Source of the DNA: Clostridium chromiireducens
GTDB taxonomy: Bacteria; Bacillota; Clostridia; Clostridiales; Clostridiaceae
Assembly: GCF_002029255.1 (NCBI RefSeq)
Contig: NZ_MZGT01000005.1
Location: forward strand, 1-64,000
DNA length: 64,000 bases
Reading direction: 5' to 3'
Every line of letters starts with the position of its first letter. Positions within the stretch are counted from its first letter, which is position 1. A program made the translations under genes and the position numbers. Below are positions 1 through 9,251 of this stretch, piece after piece. The notes beneath the pieces are model-generated. The model saw only the letters and a list, made by a program, of their open reading frames with translations, was not told the DNA's origin and searched no databases.

Positions 1-20
1 ATATATTTTTATTAATAAAA

Positions 21-56
21 ATAGCTATTCTAGATTAAATAACCTAAAATAGCTAT
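21..56 (-). terminator. Intrinsic terminator after nitroreductase gene
   Basis: Inverted repeat ATAGCTATT (21-29) and AATAGCTAT (48-56). Read on the minus strand it is followed by TTTTATTAAT. It lies 25 bases beyond the stop of the ferredoxin-nitroreductase gene, so it probably ends the tetR-nitroreductase transcript. Confidence 0.6.
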
Positions 57-80
57 ATCATTAGTTCGATATATTAGTTT

Positions 81-902
81 TTACTTCCATAAAACATTTG
101 CATCTTTTCTTGGTACAGTCCTAACATATTTTACATTTGGATATCCAATAACCATGCAAGTTACAATCTCTTCTTTCTCTTTCAACCCAAGTAAACTTCT
201 AATCTCATTATTTCCTTGTGCTGCCATTGCAAAAAATCCACTAAAAAATGTTCCAAGTCCTAGAGCATTAGTCATAAGTTCCATATTTGAAGATGCTAAA
301 GTTGCATTTACAGGAGACTCTGAAACCGCAAGAATTAAAATTGGTGCATTAAAAAATAACTTATCATTTTTCTTTGGATCTTCCTTATAGTCATTGTACA
401 TTTTAATCCACATTTGTGCATATCTCTTGTAAGGTAATGTTTGTGCATTTAAATTCGCAAGTATACCTTCACCTCTGACTTTTAGATTTTCTAAAGCCAT
501 TTCTTTTAATTGTTCAATATTATCTTTCACTACTATATACGAAACATTTTGACTGTTAGTCCCCGTTTGTGTAAATCTGCCTGCTTCAATAATTTTTAGA
601 AGCTTTTCTTTTTCTACTTCTTTATCTTGAAATTGTCTTGTAGTTCTTCTAAATTTAATAAAATTAAGAAGTCTATCTGCTTCTATTTTGAATTCAGATT
701 CATCATAATCTTTTACTTCTTCCATATTGTATTCATCTGTAGATACTGCACCTTTAGGGCATACAGCAATACAATGTCCGCATTTCATACATGTAATATT
801 TCTGATCTCAGCCTTATTTTCAACTATCTTAATATCACTTGGAAAACAATCCTTAACACAAAGTCCACAACCCACACACTTTTCTTTGTTTACAATCATC
901 AT
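81..902 (-). CDS. Ferredoxin-nitroreductase fusion protein
   Basis: This 273-residue cytoplasmic flavoprotein has two parts. Residues 1-55 hold two [4Fe-4S] ferredoxin motifs (CVGCGLCVKDC and CMKCGHCIAVC). From about residue 75 it is a nitroreductase-fold FMN domain, starting RRTTRQFQDKEV, with the usual substrate loop later. The fusion is common in clostridia, where ferredoxin could pass electrons to the flavin for reducing nitro compounds, quinones or similar acceptors; the real substrate is unknown. The ATG at 902 follows AAGGAG at 11-base spacing. It sits 28 bases behind a TetR gene, so the two are probably one operon induced by a small toxic molecule. Confidence 0.88.
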   Translation of the reverse strand: MMIVNKEKCVGCGLCVKDCFPSDIKIVENKAEIRNITCMKCGHCIAVCPKGAVSTDEYNMEEVKDYDESEFKIEADRLLNFIKFRRTTRQFQDKEVEKEKLLKIIEAGRFTQTGTNSQNVSYIVVKDNIEQLKEMALENLKVRGEGILANLNAQTLPYKRYAQMWIKMYNDYKEDPKKNDKLFFNAPILILAVSESPVNATLASSNMELMTNALGLGTFFSGFFAMAAQGNNEIRSLLGLKEKEEIVTCMVIGYPNVKYVRTVPRKDANVLWK

Positions 903-930
903 AATATATTTAGCTCCTTTTATATTAATT

Positions 931-1524
931 TCATTTAATCTTAGTCATCTTACAATTCACTAGTTCTTCAACCAAATTTTCAATTGCCTTTTCCCTATCA
1001 TCTTTGTTATAGAAATCGAATCCCATTTCATTTTTTATGTTTTCTGCCTTTAAGAATATGTAATTTAAATATCCTGCAATTAAGTAATTTTTAACCCAAA
1101 ATTTATGCATATCATCGCCATAAAGTTCTTTAAGGCATTTATTGTATGATTCCTCTGAACCCAATAAATGTGCTGTCATCTGATTCGTCTCTAAATCATC
1201 TAAAATAGCAATCTTTGAAATTTCAGAGTTATCAGCAATAAAATTTGCAACTTCTTTTAATATAAAGGCAAGTCTATAAGCTGGCGGTTCACCATCTTTA
1301 GATTTCGTTTTTTCGCTCAATGACTTTGTTGCACAGTTCATGACCTTTTTTACGGCTAATCGAATTAAGTTATCCTTACTTTGAAAATGATAATTTACCA
1401 TACCGTTACCAAGGCCTGCTTTTTCGGTAATATCTTTAACGGTAATCTCGCTTGGTTTTTTACCTTCACATATCATTCTTATGGTAACATCTATTAATTT
1501 TTCCTTGGCATCATTTTCTCCCAT
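931..1524 (-). CDS. TetR-family transcriptional repressor
   Basis: A 197-residue protein. The N-terminal helix-turn-helix is at about residues 8-55 (ITVKDITEKAGLGNGMVNYHF), the typical TetR DNA-binding region, followed by an all-helical ligand domain with no strong family signature. It is first in a two-gene operon with the ferredoxin-nitroreductase. Its promoter carries a perfect 13-bp dyad that overlaps the -10 box, which points to autorepression and joint control of the reductase. The ligand cannot be told from sequence. ATG at 1524 follows AAGGAGG. Confidence 0.87.
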   Translation of the reverse strand: MGENDAKEKLIDVTIRMICEGKKPSEITVKDITEKAGLGNGMVNYHFQSKDNLIRLAVKKVMNCATKSLSEKTKSKDGEPPAYRLAFILKEVANFIADNSEISKIAILDDLETNQMTAHLLGSEESYNKCLKELYGDDMHKFWVKNYLIAGYLNYIFLKAENIKNEMGFDFYNKDDREKAIENLVEELVNCKMTKIK

Positions 1525-1557
1525 CCGTTCGCCTCCTTATTATTATTTCATCACATT

Positions 1558-1592
1558 GAATGATATACTGTATGATATACAGTATATCATTC
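1558..1592. promoter_or_regulatory. TetR operator dyad
   Basis: Perfect inverted repeat: GAATGATATACTG at 1558-1570 and its complement at 1580-1592, with a 9-base spacer that itself contains TATGATATA. It overlaps the -10 box of the tetR promoter, as expected for an autoregulated TetR operator. Confidence 0.8.
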
Positions 1593-1610
1593 AACTCTTA
1601 ATTTTGTCAA
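1581..1610 (-). promoter_or_regulatory. Sigma-A type promoter of tetR operon
   Basis: On the minus strand TTGACA (1605-1610) and TATACT (1581-1586) are separated by 18 bases. Both hexamers are near consensus, and the -10 box lies inside the operator dyad. Confidence 0.75.
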
Positions 1611-1727
1611 TTCTGCACATCCTCGAAAAAGATTATTATACTAAGTCCAAAGCATAATATAATCACTTATTTTGTTAGATGGAATATACTAATAGGTATG
1701 TAATAATATTTTGTTCAGGAGTATATA

Positions 1728-2648
1728 ATGCTATCAAAGCAAGAATTTATTAATCAATCTTTAGAGCTAAACCTTTTCTTCTTAAGAATTATGAAGGAAC
1801 ATTCAATATTCATTGAAGCGGCAATTCCACAGAAAAATAAAGACTTAGTAAGCCAAGCTGATGCTTTTAAAAATGAATTTTCTATATTACTTACACGTGC
1901 TATATCATTAGCAGATGGAATCATACCATCTAGAGTTTTAAGTTCAAATGAGATTGTAACAAAATACACATTGGATGCTGAAAGAGCAACTCAATTTTCT
2001 ACTGGCATTTTTATAGATACAAACATAACCTCTATGGAAAATTCACTTTCTTATGACTCAGGCGATAATGATGTATCTACGTTTACAGATAATGTTTATA
2101 TGTTAAATCATCAAGCTATTACTGCAACTAACCTAATCATCAGATTTAAAACTAAATTTAAAAATGATGTTCTAACCTGCAAAGTATTCACAACTTTATA
2201 TCCATCATTAATAAATCATGTACTTAGTGAAGCTATAATATTTATGGAGCTATTAACAAGATTGCAAAAAGGTATTAAGATTGATATGAAAAAAGATTTG
2301 CTTGCTCTTGAAAACTTCTGGGATGATAAAATGTATGAGCATGGATTTACTATTAGAGGAATGCTAGATCCTACCGAGAAAGAATTATTTATTATGGCCC
2401 ATAATTTCGGAAAAGAATTTGAAACTTTAAGAAAAGAAGCATCTCAGGTAAATTCAGAATCAGATTTATCTAATCTTACCGAAATAACACTAAACAAAAC
2501 AATAAAATTTAGAGATTTTAAGACACAAGCAACCGAAGGGCTTTTGACATGTAAAATAAGATCAATAATACTTCCACTTTTAGCAGATCATGTTCTTAGA
2601 GAATCAAATTATTACATTAACTTACTCAGTTCATATGATGATCATTAA
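1728..2648 (+). CDS. DUF2935 family protein
   Basis: A 306-residue soluble protein resembling DUF2935 proteins of Clostridium and Bacillus. Two halves look like a tandem duplication: both begin with a helix such as LFFLRIMKEHSIFI or LFIMAHNFGKEFETL, and both end with a similar stretch (CKVFTTLYPSLINHVLSEA near 160 and CKIRSIILPLLADHVLRES near 280). Conserved His and Glu/Asp residues suggest a ferritin- or haemerythrin-like helical bundle that may bind metal; this is family knowledge plus inference, not a proven role. ATG follows AGGAG at 6 bases. It is transcribed alone, divergent from tetR, with its own terminator. Confidence 0.75.
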   Translation: MLSKQEFINQSLELNLFFLRIMKEHSIFIEAAIPQKNKDLVSQADAFKNEFSILLTRAISLADGIIPSRVLSSNEIVTKYTLDAERATQFSTGIFIDTNITSMENSLSYDSGDNDVSTFTDNVYMLNHQAITATNLIIRFKTKFKNDVLTCKVFTTLYPSLINHVLSEAIIFMELLTRLQKGIKIDMKKDLLALENFWDDKMYEHGFTIRGMLDPTEKELFIMAHNFGKEFETLRKEASQVNSESDLSNLTEITLNKTIKFRDFKTQATEGLLTCKIRSIILPLLADHVLRESNYYINLLSSYDDH

Positions 2649-2732
2649 AATATTAAATCAGTGTAGAAATACTGAAGCAGATTATTGTATTTTTTGAATT
2701 GCAAGCTATAGTTTTATGCTTAATTTAATTGT

Positions 2733-2779
2733 AAATAAATAAGTGAGGATTATTCATTTAACTCCTCGCTTATTTATTT
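2733..2779 (+). terminator. Terminator after DUF2935 gene
   Basis: A 17-bp stem with one G-U pair, AAATAAATAAGTGAGGA (2733-2749) against 2763-2779, with a 13-base loop and a T-rich tail. Confidence 0.75.
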
Positions 2780-3663
2780 AAATATTCTATTAATACTCTA
2801 TATAAAATTCCTTGTAAGATTTAAAGTTGTATCTGATATAAATAATAATTCTTTATACAATAGATTGATACTCCCATATTGTATCTATAAAAATATACTA
2901 GCATCAAACCCTGATGTTTCCAATAAATATTTACATATGTTTATATTTTTCTATTTAAATACTTACATTTCTAAATAGTTTTCTATAAACATAGATTCCT
3001 TTTAAAGCATATTCCCATAAACATAGTTTTATTCATATATAGGTTTCTAGGAAAATCCAAAATAATTCTTACTTTTAAAGTAAAAAAGAGCATAAATTCG
3101 AATTATAAAACTAAACCGAAGGCTCTGTTCTACTGATTTTATGCTCCTCTTTATATTCTGTTTTTTACCGCTCCGCCCCGTAGTTAATCTTCTTTTGACG
3201 GGGACAACTATTGTAGTTTTATAAAAATGATTGACGACATCCCAAATTTTCCAACACCCTTACATCCATATATCCATCCCATTCTCTCTTCCATCAAATC
3301 TTCAAAACATTCACACTTTATAATAAAGTCTGGAGAAAAATTGTCCACAAAACCTTCTTTTTTACCTTCAATATATCCACATTAATCACAGGTTTTTTAT
3401 AATAAAGTTTGCAGAAAACTAAACAGAAAAAATGACATGAGAAAAGGGATAAGATTTATCAATATCTTATTTCAATACTCTTTCAAGCCTTGAAAATCAA
3501 TACTTTAATCTTATCCCTCTTATTTTTTTCTATTTAGTTTTCAATATAAAAATCAATATTCTTGATTCGTTTTTCTTGTCCTTTTGCCTTAAAATCTTCA
3601 ATCTTTTTTATCACGTAAGCATTCTTTTTTATGATGTTGTCAAAGATTATTGTTGGAGGACAA
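2780..3663. other. Non-coding region rich in inverted repeats
   Basis: No gene with a ribosome site is visible. It holds a hairpin GAGCATAAA (3088-3096) / TTTATGCTC (3138-3146), a short hairpin CCCCGT/ACGGGG (3176-3203), a 24-base imperfect direct repeat starting TTTATAATAAAGT (3317-3340 and 3396-3419) and an imperfect inverted repeat at 3414-3542. On the minus strand 3208-3381 is free of stop codons for 57 codons but has no convincing start. The rest is AT-rich with nothing recognised. Confidence 0.6.
3414..3542. repeat. Imperfect inverted repeat, possible relic element
   Basis: Outer arms GAAAACTAAA (3414-3423) and TTTAGTTTTC (3533-3542) match perfectly. Inner arms GGGATAAGATT (3446-3456) and AATCTTATCCC (3507-3517) also match. 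Together they could fold into one hairpin of about 130 bases. It could be the terminal repeat of a small non-autonomous element or a terminator-like structure. Confidence 0.5.
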
Positions 3664-4920
3664 CTATTTTAATTTATGAACAAATAATCCACTTCTAAGC
3701 TTTGGCTCAAACCAAGTTGATTTTGGCGGCATTACTTCTCCAATATCCGCAACACTCATTATATCACTAACTTCTGTAGCATACATTGAAAATGCAATTT
3801 TCATATCAGTATGAACTCTTTTTTCAAGTTCCTTAAGGCCTCTAATTCCACCTATAAAATCTATCCTATCTGATGTTCTAACATCTTCAATTCCTAAAAT
3901 AGGTGTTAAGACATTATTTTGTAAAATTGCTACATCAAGGCTATCTATTGGATCTTCTTCATTATAAATTCCGTCTTTAGCCTCTAGCAAATACCACTTA
4001 TCTTCTACATACATTCCAAATGTATGTTTCTTAGCTGGTTTAACTGGTCCTTCGCTAGTTGATTCTGCTACAATGAATTTCTCTTGAAGCTTTTCTATTA
4101 ATTCATCTTTAGTTAATCCATTTAAATCTTTAACAACTCTGTTATAATCCATAACCATCAAGTCATTATCTGGAAATGCAACTGCTAAGAAATAATTAAA
4201 TTCTTCCTCTCCAGTATAATTAGGATTCTCAGCTCTCCTTTTTAAACCAACTTTAACTGCTGATGCCGATCTATGGTGACCGTCAGCAATATATAAATAA
4301 TCTATCTCTTTAAATAAATCTATTAATTCACTTATTATGATATCATTATCTATAACCCAAACAATATGAGTAATTCCATCTTCAGCTACAAAATTATACG
4401 CTGGTTTTCTTTTGCTCTCATTCTGAATCCAAGCATCAATTATTTCAGAAGCGATTTGGTCTTCCTTATATGTTAAGAAAATAGGTCCTGTATTTGCATC
4501 GCAATAGTCAACATGATTAATTCTATCTAGTTCTTTATCTGCTCTAGTAAACTCATGCTTTTTAATAACATTGTTCATGTAATCATCAATAGAAGCACAA
4601 AATACTATTCCAGTTTGAGACCTTCCATTCATTATTTGCCTATATATGTATAAACATGGTCTCTCGTCTTGAATAAATTCTCCTTCAGATATCATTCTAT
4701 CAAGATTCTCTCTAGCTTTTTCATACACTTTTGGATCGTGTATATCTATTGATGGATCTAAATCTATCTCTGGTCTATCAACATGTAGAAATGAGTTTGG
4801 ATTTCCAACTACCATTTCTCTTGCTTCATCGCTGTTCATTACATCATAGGGTAAAGCTGCTATTTTTGAAGCTAATTCTTTAATTGGCCTTATCCCCTTA
4901 AATGCCTTAACTACCGCCAT
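3664..4920 (-). CDS. DUF1015 family protein linked to serA
   Basis: This 418-residue cytoplasmic protein matches the DUF1015 family over its whole length. The clearest landmark is IADGHHRSAS at residues 211-220. The DGHHR core resembles the nucleotide-handling motif of ParB/sulfiredoxin-fold enzymes, so a kinase- or nucleotidase-like activity is possible, but that is inference. It lies 21 bases behind serA and is read the same way; this pairing is recurrent in clostridia and suggests a role near serine metabolism. ATG at 4920 follows a TAGGAGGAGT-type ribosome site. Confidence 0.8.
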   Translation of the reverse strand: MAVVKAFKGIRPIKELASKIAALPYDVMNSDEAREMVVGNPNSFLHVDRPEIDLDPSIDIHDPKVYEKARENLDRMISEGEFIQDERPCLYIYRQIMNGRSQTGIVFCASIDDYMNNVIKKHEFTRADKELDRINHVDYCDANTGPIFLTYKEDQIASEIIDAWIQNESKRKPAYNFVAEDGITHIVWVIDNDIIISELIDLFKEIDYLYIADGHHRSASAVKVGLKRRAENPNYTGEEEFNYFLAVAFPDNDLMVMDYNRVVKDLNGLTKDELIEKLQEKFIVAESTSEGPVKPAKKHTFGMYVEDKWYLLEAKDGIYNEEDPIDSLDVAILQNNVLTPILGIEDVRTSDRIDFIGGIRGLKELEKRVHTDMKIAFSMYATEVSDIMSVADIGEVMPPKSTWFEPKLRSGLFVHKLK

Positions 4921-4941
4921 TGAAAAACTCCTCCTAAATAA

Positions 4942-5850
4942 TTATAAATTAAAGAATTCTTTAATTACTGAAACTACTTCTTCACCTATTCTTGTTTGAG
5001 CTTCTTTAGTTGCAGCTCCAATATGTGGTGTAGCACTAACTTTGGGATGATTAACTAGTATTTCATTCTTAGTTGGTTCTTCTTCAAATACATCAATACC
5101 TGCTCCAGCAATTACTCCATTATCAAGTGCTTCTATTAAAGCCGCTTCATCAACTACTTTACCTCTAGCACAATTAATAAGGTATGCTGTATTCTTCATT
5201 AATTCTAATTCTTTCTTTCCTATTAAAGAACCTGCTGCTTTATCATATGGAACGTGAAGCGAAATAAAATCTGAAGTTTTTAATACTTCTTCTAGAGATA
5301 CGAAATCATACGCTAAATCATCATGTTTTCCTTCGATTGTGAAATATACAACTTTCATTCCTAAAGCAGTAGCTTTCTTAGCTAATGATTGACCTATTCT
5401 ACCCATTCCAACTATTCCAAGTGTTTTTCCTGCTATTTCAGTACCTTCATATTTTTTCTTATTCCATTCACCATTTCTCATAGTAACATTAGATACAGCT
5501 ATAAATCTTGCAAGTGCAAACATATGGCCGATTGCAAGTTCTGCTACTGAATCTGAGCTTGCAGCTGGAGTATTTTTAACAGTAACTCCTACACCTTCTG
5601 CAGCAGGTATATCTATATTATCTATTCCTACACCAGCTCTTATAGCCAATTTTAAGTTTCCGCCCTTTTCTGCATCGAATATATCAGCAGTAAGTTTAGT
5701 AGCTGATCTTATAACAATCGCATCAAATTTCTTTAATTCTTCTCCTAATACATTTTGTTCGATATGTTCGTTAACAACTTCTGCTCCCAATTCTTGTAGT
5801 GCTTCGATTGCTGCACTTTCTAATCCGTCGTTTGTTAATACTCTAATCAT
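4942..5850 (-). CDS. serA: D-3-phosphoglycerate dehydrogenase, short form
   Basis: The NAD-dependent enzyme oxidises 3-phosphoglycerate to 3-phosphohydroxypyruvate, the first step of serine synthesis. Landmarks from the chosen start: the Rossmann motif GIVGMGRIGQSLA near 145, the catalytic Arg in AIRAGVGIDNID near 70, and the closing ATPHIGAATKEA with the catalytic His near 275. At 302 residues it lacks the C-terminal ACT domain, so serine feedback of the E. coli type is not expected. The ATG at 5850 is preceded by AAGGGGG at good spacing. The frame is open for 19 more codons, to 5907, but without a ribosome site. No serC is visible beside it. Confidence 0.9.
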   Translation of the reverse strand: MIRVLTNDGLESAAIEALQELGAEVVNEHIEQNVLGEELKKFDAIVIRSATKLTADIFDAEKGGNLKLAIRAGVGIDNIDIPAAEGVGVTVKNTPAASSDSVAELAIGHMFALARFIAVSNVTMRNGEWNKKKYEGTEIAGKTLGIVGMGRIGQSLAKKATALGMKVVYFTIEGKHDDLAYDFVSLEEVLKTSDFISLHVPYDKAAGSLIGKKELELMKNTAYLINCARGKVVDEAALIEALDNGVIAGAGIDVFEEEPTKNEILVNHPKVSATPHIGAATKEAQTRIGEEVVSVIKEFFNL

Positions 5851-6349
5851 TTTAAAAATCCCCCTTAATTTATCGCGCTTATTACTATTATTTTTCAATA
5901 TAATCATGAGATCTATGCATGATTAAAAATAGTTAATTTAGTAAATTACCCATTTTAAGTAATACATCATTGCAATATTTATCAAATTATATATCCTATT
6001 AAAACCATCTGAATTGTAAGGCTAAAAAAATAGCATAAATCTAAACTTTACTAAATTATTTAAATAACTTTTAAATCTTGCAATTCTACAATTTCAACTA
6101 TTAATTACTATAACATTTGACTATTTAATTTGCATATGTATTATAAACATACCGAAACTCATTTGTTTTATTCTACTACTTATTTAGCTTCAATTCAAGA
6201 CTTTATTGCTCTGAATTAAAATTTTTAAATAATACTAATTTTCTTAGAACTCTTAAAAACTTTATAAATCTTTTAAAAGCAGGGCTAATAGCGATTATTT
6301 GCGCCCAAATAGAATAATTTATAATGTTGAATACAGTTTAACAAACGAT
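5851..6349. other. Non-coding region upstream of serA
   Basis: About 500 AT-rich bases with no gene. The one clear structure is the dyad TAATCATG (5901-5908) / CATGATTA (5918-5925), about 50 bases upstream of the serA start, which could be an operator. No T-box or other known riboswitch core was recognised. Confidence 0.5.
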
Positions 6350-6398
6350 AAAAAGGCCATTTTAGATAGCATTAATATGCGTCTAAAATAGCCTTTTT
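6350..6398 (-). terminator. Terminator of opp operon
   Basis: A 17-bp stem (6350-6366 with 6382-6398, one mismatch) flanked by A and T runs on either side, so it can work in both directions. It lies 77 bases beyond the oppA stop. Confidence 0.8.
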
Positions 6399-6474
6399 TA
6401 ACTTAATTATTTACATCTATCAATTGTACTATAACAAAAATTTATAGAATAATTATAAAGATTTAGATTATAGA

Positions 6475-8130
6475 TTATTTCTTACCTTCTATATACGCTT
6501 GATCAAAGAATATATATCCAAGCGGAGATACTTTTACACCTTTTACATAATCTTTTATTCCAAAAGTTTTAGTATCGTGGTATAAAGGAATAATCGGCAT
6601 ATCTTCCATTAAAACATCTTCTGCTTGATGTAGTATGTCAAATCTCTTATTAGCATCTATTTCATTCTTAGCAGCATCAACTAATTGATCATACTTTGGA
6701 TTGTTATATCCAACTTCATTATTAGGAGAAGTCGATATAAACATATCAATAAATGTCATTGGATCAGAATAATCTGCATTCCATGCACCTCTTGCCATTT
6801 CATAGTTCTTCGCATCTCTTGTTGCTTGGAATACTTTCCATTCTTGAGTTTGAAGTTCAACATTTACACCAATCTTCTTCCACATATCTTGGATTGCTTG
6901 ATATAATTCACCATTACCATTTTCAGGATTGTATAATACTACAAGTTGTGGTAAACCTTGACCATCTGGGTATCCAGCTTCAGCTAATAATTTCTTAGCC
7001 TTTTCTATATCGCCTTTTTCTTCAAAATACTTCTTACTTGCAAAGTCTTTTCCATCTGGACCAATAATTCCAGGAGCTACAAAACTATGTGCAGGCGTTT
7101 GGCCGCTCTTAAGTACTTTTTCAACAATTGTTGTTCTGTCTATAGCGTTAGCTAATGCTTCTCTAAATTTTGCATTACTTAATACTTTTGCAGCATTTGC
7201 ATCTATTTCTTTAGCTTTTTCTGAAACATTAACATCAACATATTGAGTTCCTAACATCTTAAATGTAGTGGCTGTCTTATCTTTTATAGCCTGCTCAATT
7301 TCTGATGATGGAACAGAGTATACCATATCAAATTGACCTGTTTTATAACTAGCCCATGCTGATGTATTTTCTGTAACCATCTTCATTGTAATTTTATCAA
7401 GTTTAATTTTATCTTTATCTGGATAGTTTTCATTTTTCTCTAATACTATTTGGTCTTTAATCTTATAATCTGTGAACTTGAAAGGACCATTTGAAACTAA
7501 AGTTTTAGCATCTTTTGCCCAATCTTTATTACCTTCAACAATTTTTTGTTCTACAGGCATATATGTCGTAGAAGCTGTTAATTCTAAGAAATATGGACAT
7601 GGTGCAGCAAGAGTAACCACTAGTGTAGTATCATCAGTTGCTTTTACTCCAACTTGATCTGCTGTTCCTTTCCCTGTATTATATTCGTCTCCACCCTTTA
7701 GATATAGTAATTGGAATGAATATATAGATGCTGTTTCAGGATTTAATACTCTTTTCCATGCATATTCAAAATCGCTTGCCTTAAGTGGATCCCCATTTGA
7801 CCATTTAAGATCTTTCTTTAAGTGAAAAGTATATGTTAACTTATCATTAGATACTTCCCATTTTTCAGCTTGACCTGGAATTGCTTTACCATTTTCATCC
7901 AGCTTACATAGACCTTCAAACGCATTTGCATCTACGATAGAGCCATCAACCGCCTGGTTTAAGCCTGGATCTAAAGTTTTTGGATCCGCTGCTAAATTAA
8001 AAACTAACTCTTGTTTTGATGAAGTTGCTGCTTTATCAGCTGTCTTAGAACCACATCCAGCTAAAACTGAAAGCCCAATTGTTGCCGCTAAAGCTACTGC
8101 GCATAATTGTTTTACTTTGCTATTTTTCAT
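6475..8130 (-). CDS. oppA: Oligopeptide ABC transporter, binding lipoprotein
   Basis: A 551-residue extracytoplasmic peptide-binding protein of the SBP_bac_5 family. The signal peptide ends in the lipobox LAGCG, so Cys26 should be lipid-anchored. The mature part opens ELVFNLAADPKTLDPGLNQ, the typical OppA/DppA start, and later has the family stretch HLKKDLKWSNGDPLKASDF. It is the last gene after oppBCDF, 140 bases beyond oppF, and has its own AAGGGGG ribosome site, consistent with higher expression of the binding protein. It probably imports di- to oligopeptides; the exact length preference cannot be read. Confidence 0.93.
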   Translation of the reverse strand: MKNSKVKQLCAVALAATIGLSVLAGCGSKTADKAATSSKQELVFNLAADPKTLDPGLNQAVDGSIVDANAFEGLCKLDENGKAIPGQAEKWEVSNDKLTYTFHLKKDLKWSNGDPLKASDFEYAWKRVLNPETASIYSFQLLYLKGGDEYNTGKGTADQVGVKATDDTTLVVTLAAPCPYFLELTASTTYMPVEQKIVEGNKDWAKDAKTLVSNGPFKFTDYKIKDQIVLEKNENYPDKDKIKLDKITMKMVTENTSAWASYKTGQFDMVYSVPSSEIEQAIKDKTATTFKMLGTQYVDVNVSEKAKEIDANAAKVLSNAKFREALANAIDRTTIVEKVLKSGQTPAHSFVAPGIIGPDGKDFASKKYFEEKGDIEKAKKLLAEAGYPDGQGLPQLVVLYNPENGNGELYQAIQDMWKKIGVNVELQTQEWKVFQATRDAKNYEMARGAWNADYSDPMTFIDMFISTSPNNEVGYNNPKYDQLVDAAKNEIDANKRFDILHQAEDVLMEDMPIIPLYHDTKTFGIKDYVKGVKVSPLGYIFFDQAYIEGKK

Positions 8131-8270
8131 TAATATTTCCCCCTTAAATAATTATTATTTATTATAATACCTGTTTAAGTTATTATTTCTAAAATTCCTT
8201 AACAGTATACTACTTACTAGTCAAATTATTTTATAATATTTTAATTAAATACTTAATTGCTTTGCCTAAA

Positions 8271-9251
8271 TTAATCATATAAATGACATGCTACAAAATG
8301 TCCTGGTTTTACTTCCTTTAAATCAGGATCAACTTCTGAACATATTGGTTTTGCATATTTACATCTTCCCTTAAATCTACATCCTGGTGGCGGATCTATC
8401 GGAGACGGGATATCTCCTTCTAAAATTATTCTTTTATTATTTTTAGCAACCTCTGGATCAGGTATTGGTACTGCTGAAAGTAATGCCTGCGTATAAGGAT
8501 GCAATCCTTCTGAGTATACTTTACTACTTTCTCCCTTTTCTACCATTCTTCCAAGATACATAACTCCAATATGGGTTGATATATGTTTAACCATTGAAAG
8601 GTCATGCGCTATAAAAAGATAAGTCAATCCAAGTTCCTCTTGAAGTTCTTCAAGCATATTTATAACTTGTGCTTGAATTGAAACATCAAGAGCTGATATC
8701 GGTTCATCACAAACTATTAATGATGGCTCTACAGCCAACGCTCTTGCTATACCTATTCTTTGTCTTTGCCCACCTGAAAATTCATGAGGGTATCTATTAA
8801 TATGATCGCTCGCAAGTCCAACCTTTGATAAAAGGCTTCTTATTCTTTCCGTTCTTGCTTCACCTGTTAGCAATTTATGAATATCAATAGCTTCTCCAAT
8901 TATATCTCCAACAGTCATCCTTGGATTTAAAGATGCATATGGATCTTGGAAAATCATTTGCATTTCTTTTCTTAAAGGAACCATTTCTTTTACCGAATTT
9001 TTTGTTATATCTTTTCCATTAAATATTATTTGTCCTGCTGTTGGTTCATAAAGCTTTAATATAGTTCTTCCTGTAGTTGTCTTTCCGCAACCCGATTCAC
9101 CTACAAGTCCCAAAGTTTCTCCTCTTTTTAGTGAAAATGAAACTCTATCTACTGCTTTAACATAACTTTTACCTTTAAATAAACCCTTATCTGCATGGAA
9201 GTACTTACATAAATCTTTAACTTCTAAAATTATATCTTTATTATCTTCCAC
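8271..9251 (-). CDS. oppF: Oligopeptide ABC transporter ATPase OppF
   Basis: A 326-residue ATPase subunit. It shows Walker A GESGCGKTT, signature FSGGQRQR, Walker B LIVCDEPISALD, and the C-terminal oligopeptide-family extension with spaced cysteines (CRFKGRCKYAKPIC, then ACHL). It starts with GTG, which overlaps the TAG stop of oppD by one base (TAGTG) and has GGAGGA upstream, so the two ATPases are translationally coupled. It pairs with OppD to power the OppBC channel at the membrane. Confidence 0.92.
   Translation of the reverse strand: MEDNKDIILEVKDLCKYFHADKGLFKGKSYVKAVDRVSFSLKRGETLGLVGESGCGKTTTGRTILKLYEPTAGQIIFNGKDITKNSVKEMVPLRKEMQMIFQDPYASLNPRMTVGDIIGEAIDIHKLLTGEARTERIRSLLSKVGLASDHINRYPHEFSGGQRQRIGIARALAVEPSLIVCDEPISALDVSIQAQVINMLEELQEELGLTYLFIAHDLSMVKHISTHIGVMYLGRMVEKGESSKVYSEGLHPYTQALLSAVPIPDPEVAKNNKRIILEGDIPSPIDPPPGCRFKGRCKYAKPICSEVDPDLKEVKPGHFVACHLYD

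Noticed and set aside
2986-3018. ATAAACATAG words as a dispersed repeat with 49208-49218
   Set aside because: The shared word is only about ten bases in very AT-rich DNA, which is not enough to call a repeat family.
3227-3385. 52-codon plus-strand frame in the spacer after DUF2935
   Set aside because: No ribosome site, Ser/Pro/His-rich composition, and it lies in repeat-rich DNA opposite another stop-free stretch.
5851-5907. 19-residue N-terminal extension of SerA
   Set aside because: A strong AAGGGGG site supports the ATG at 5850, and the family begins at that point.
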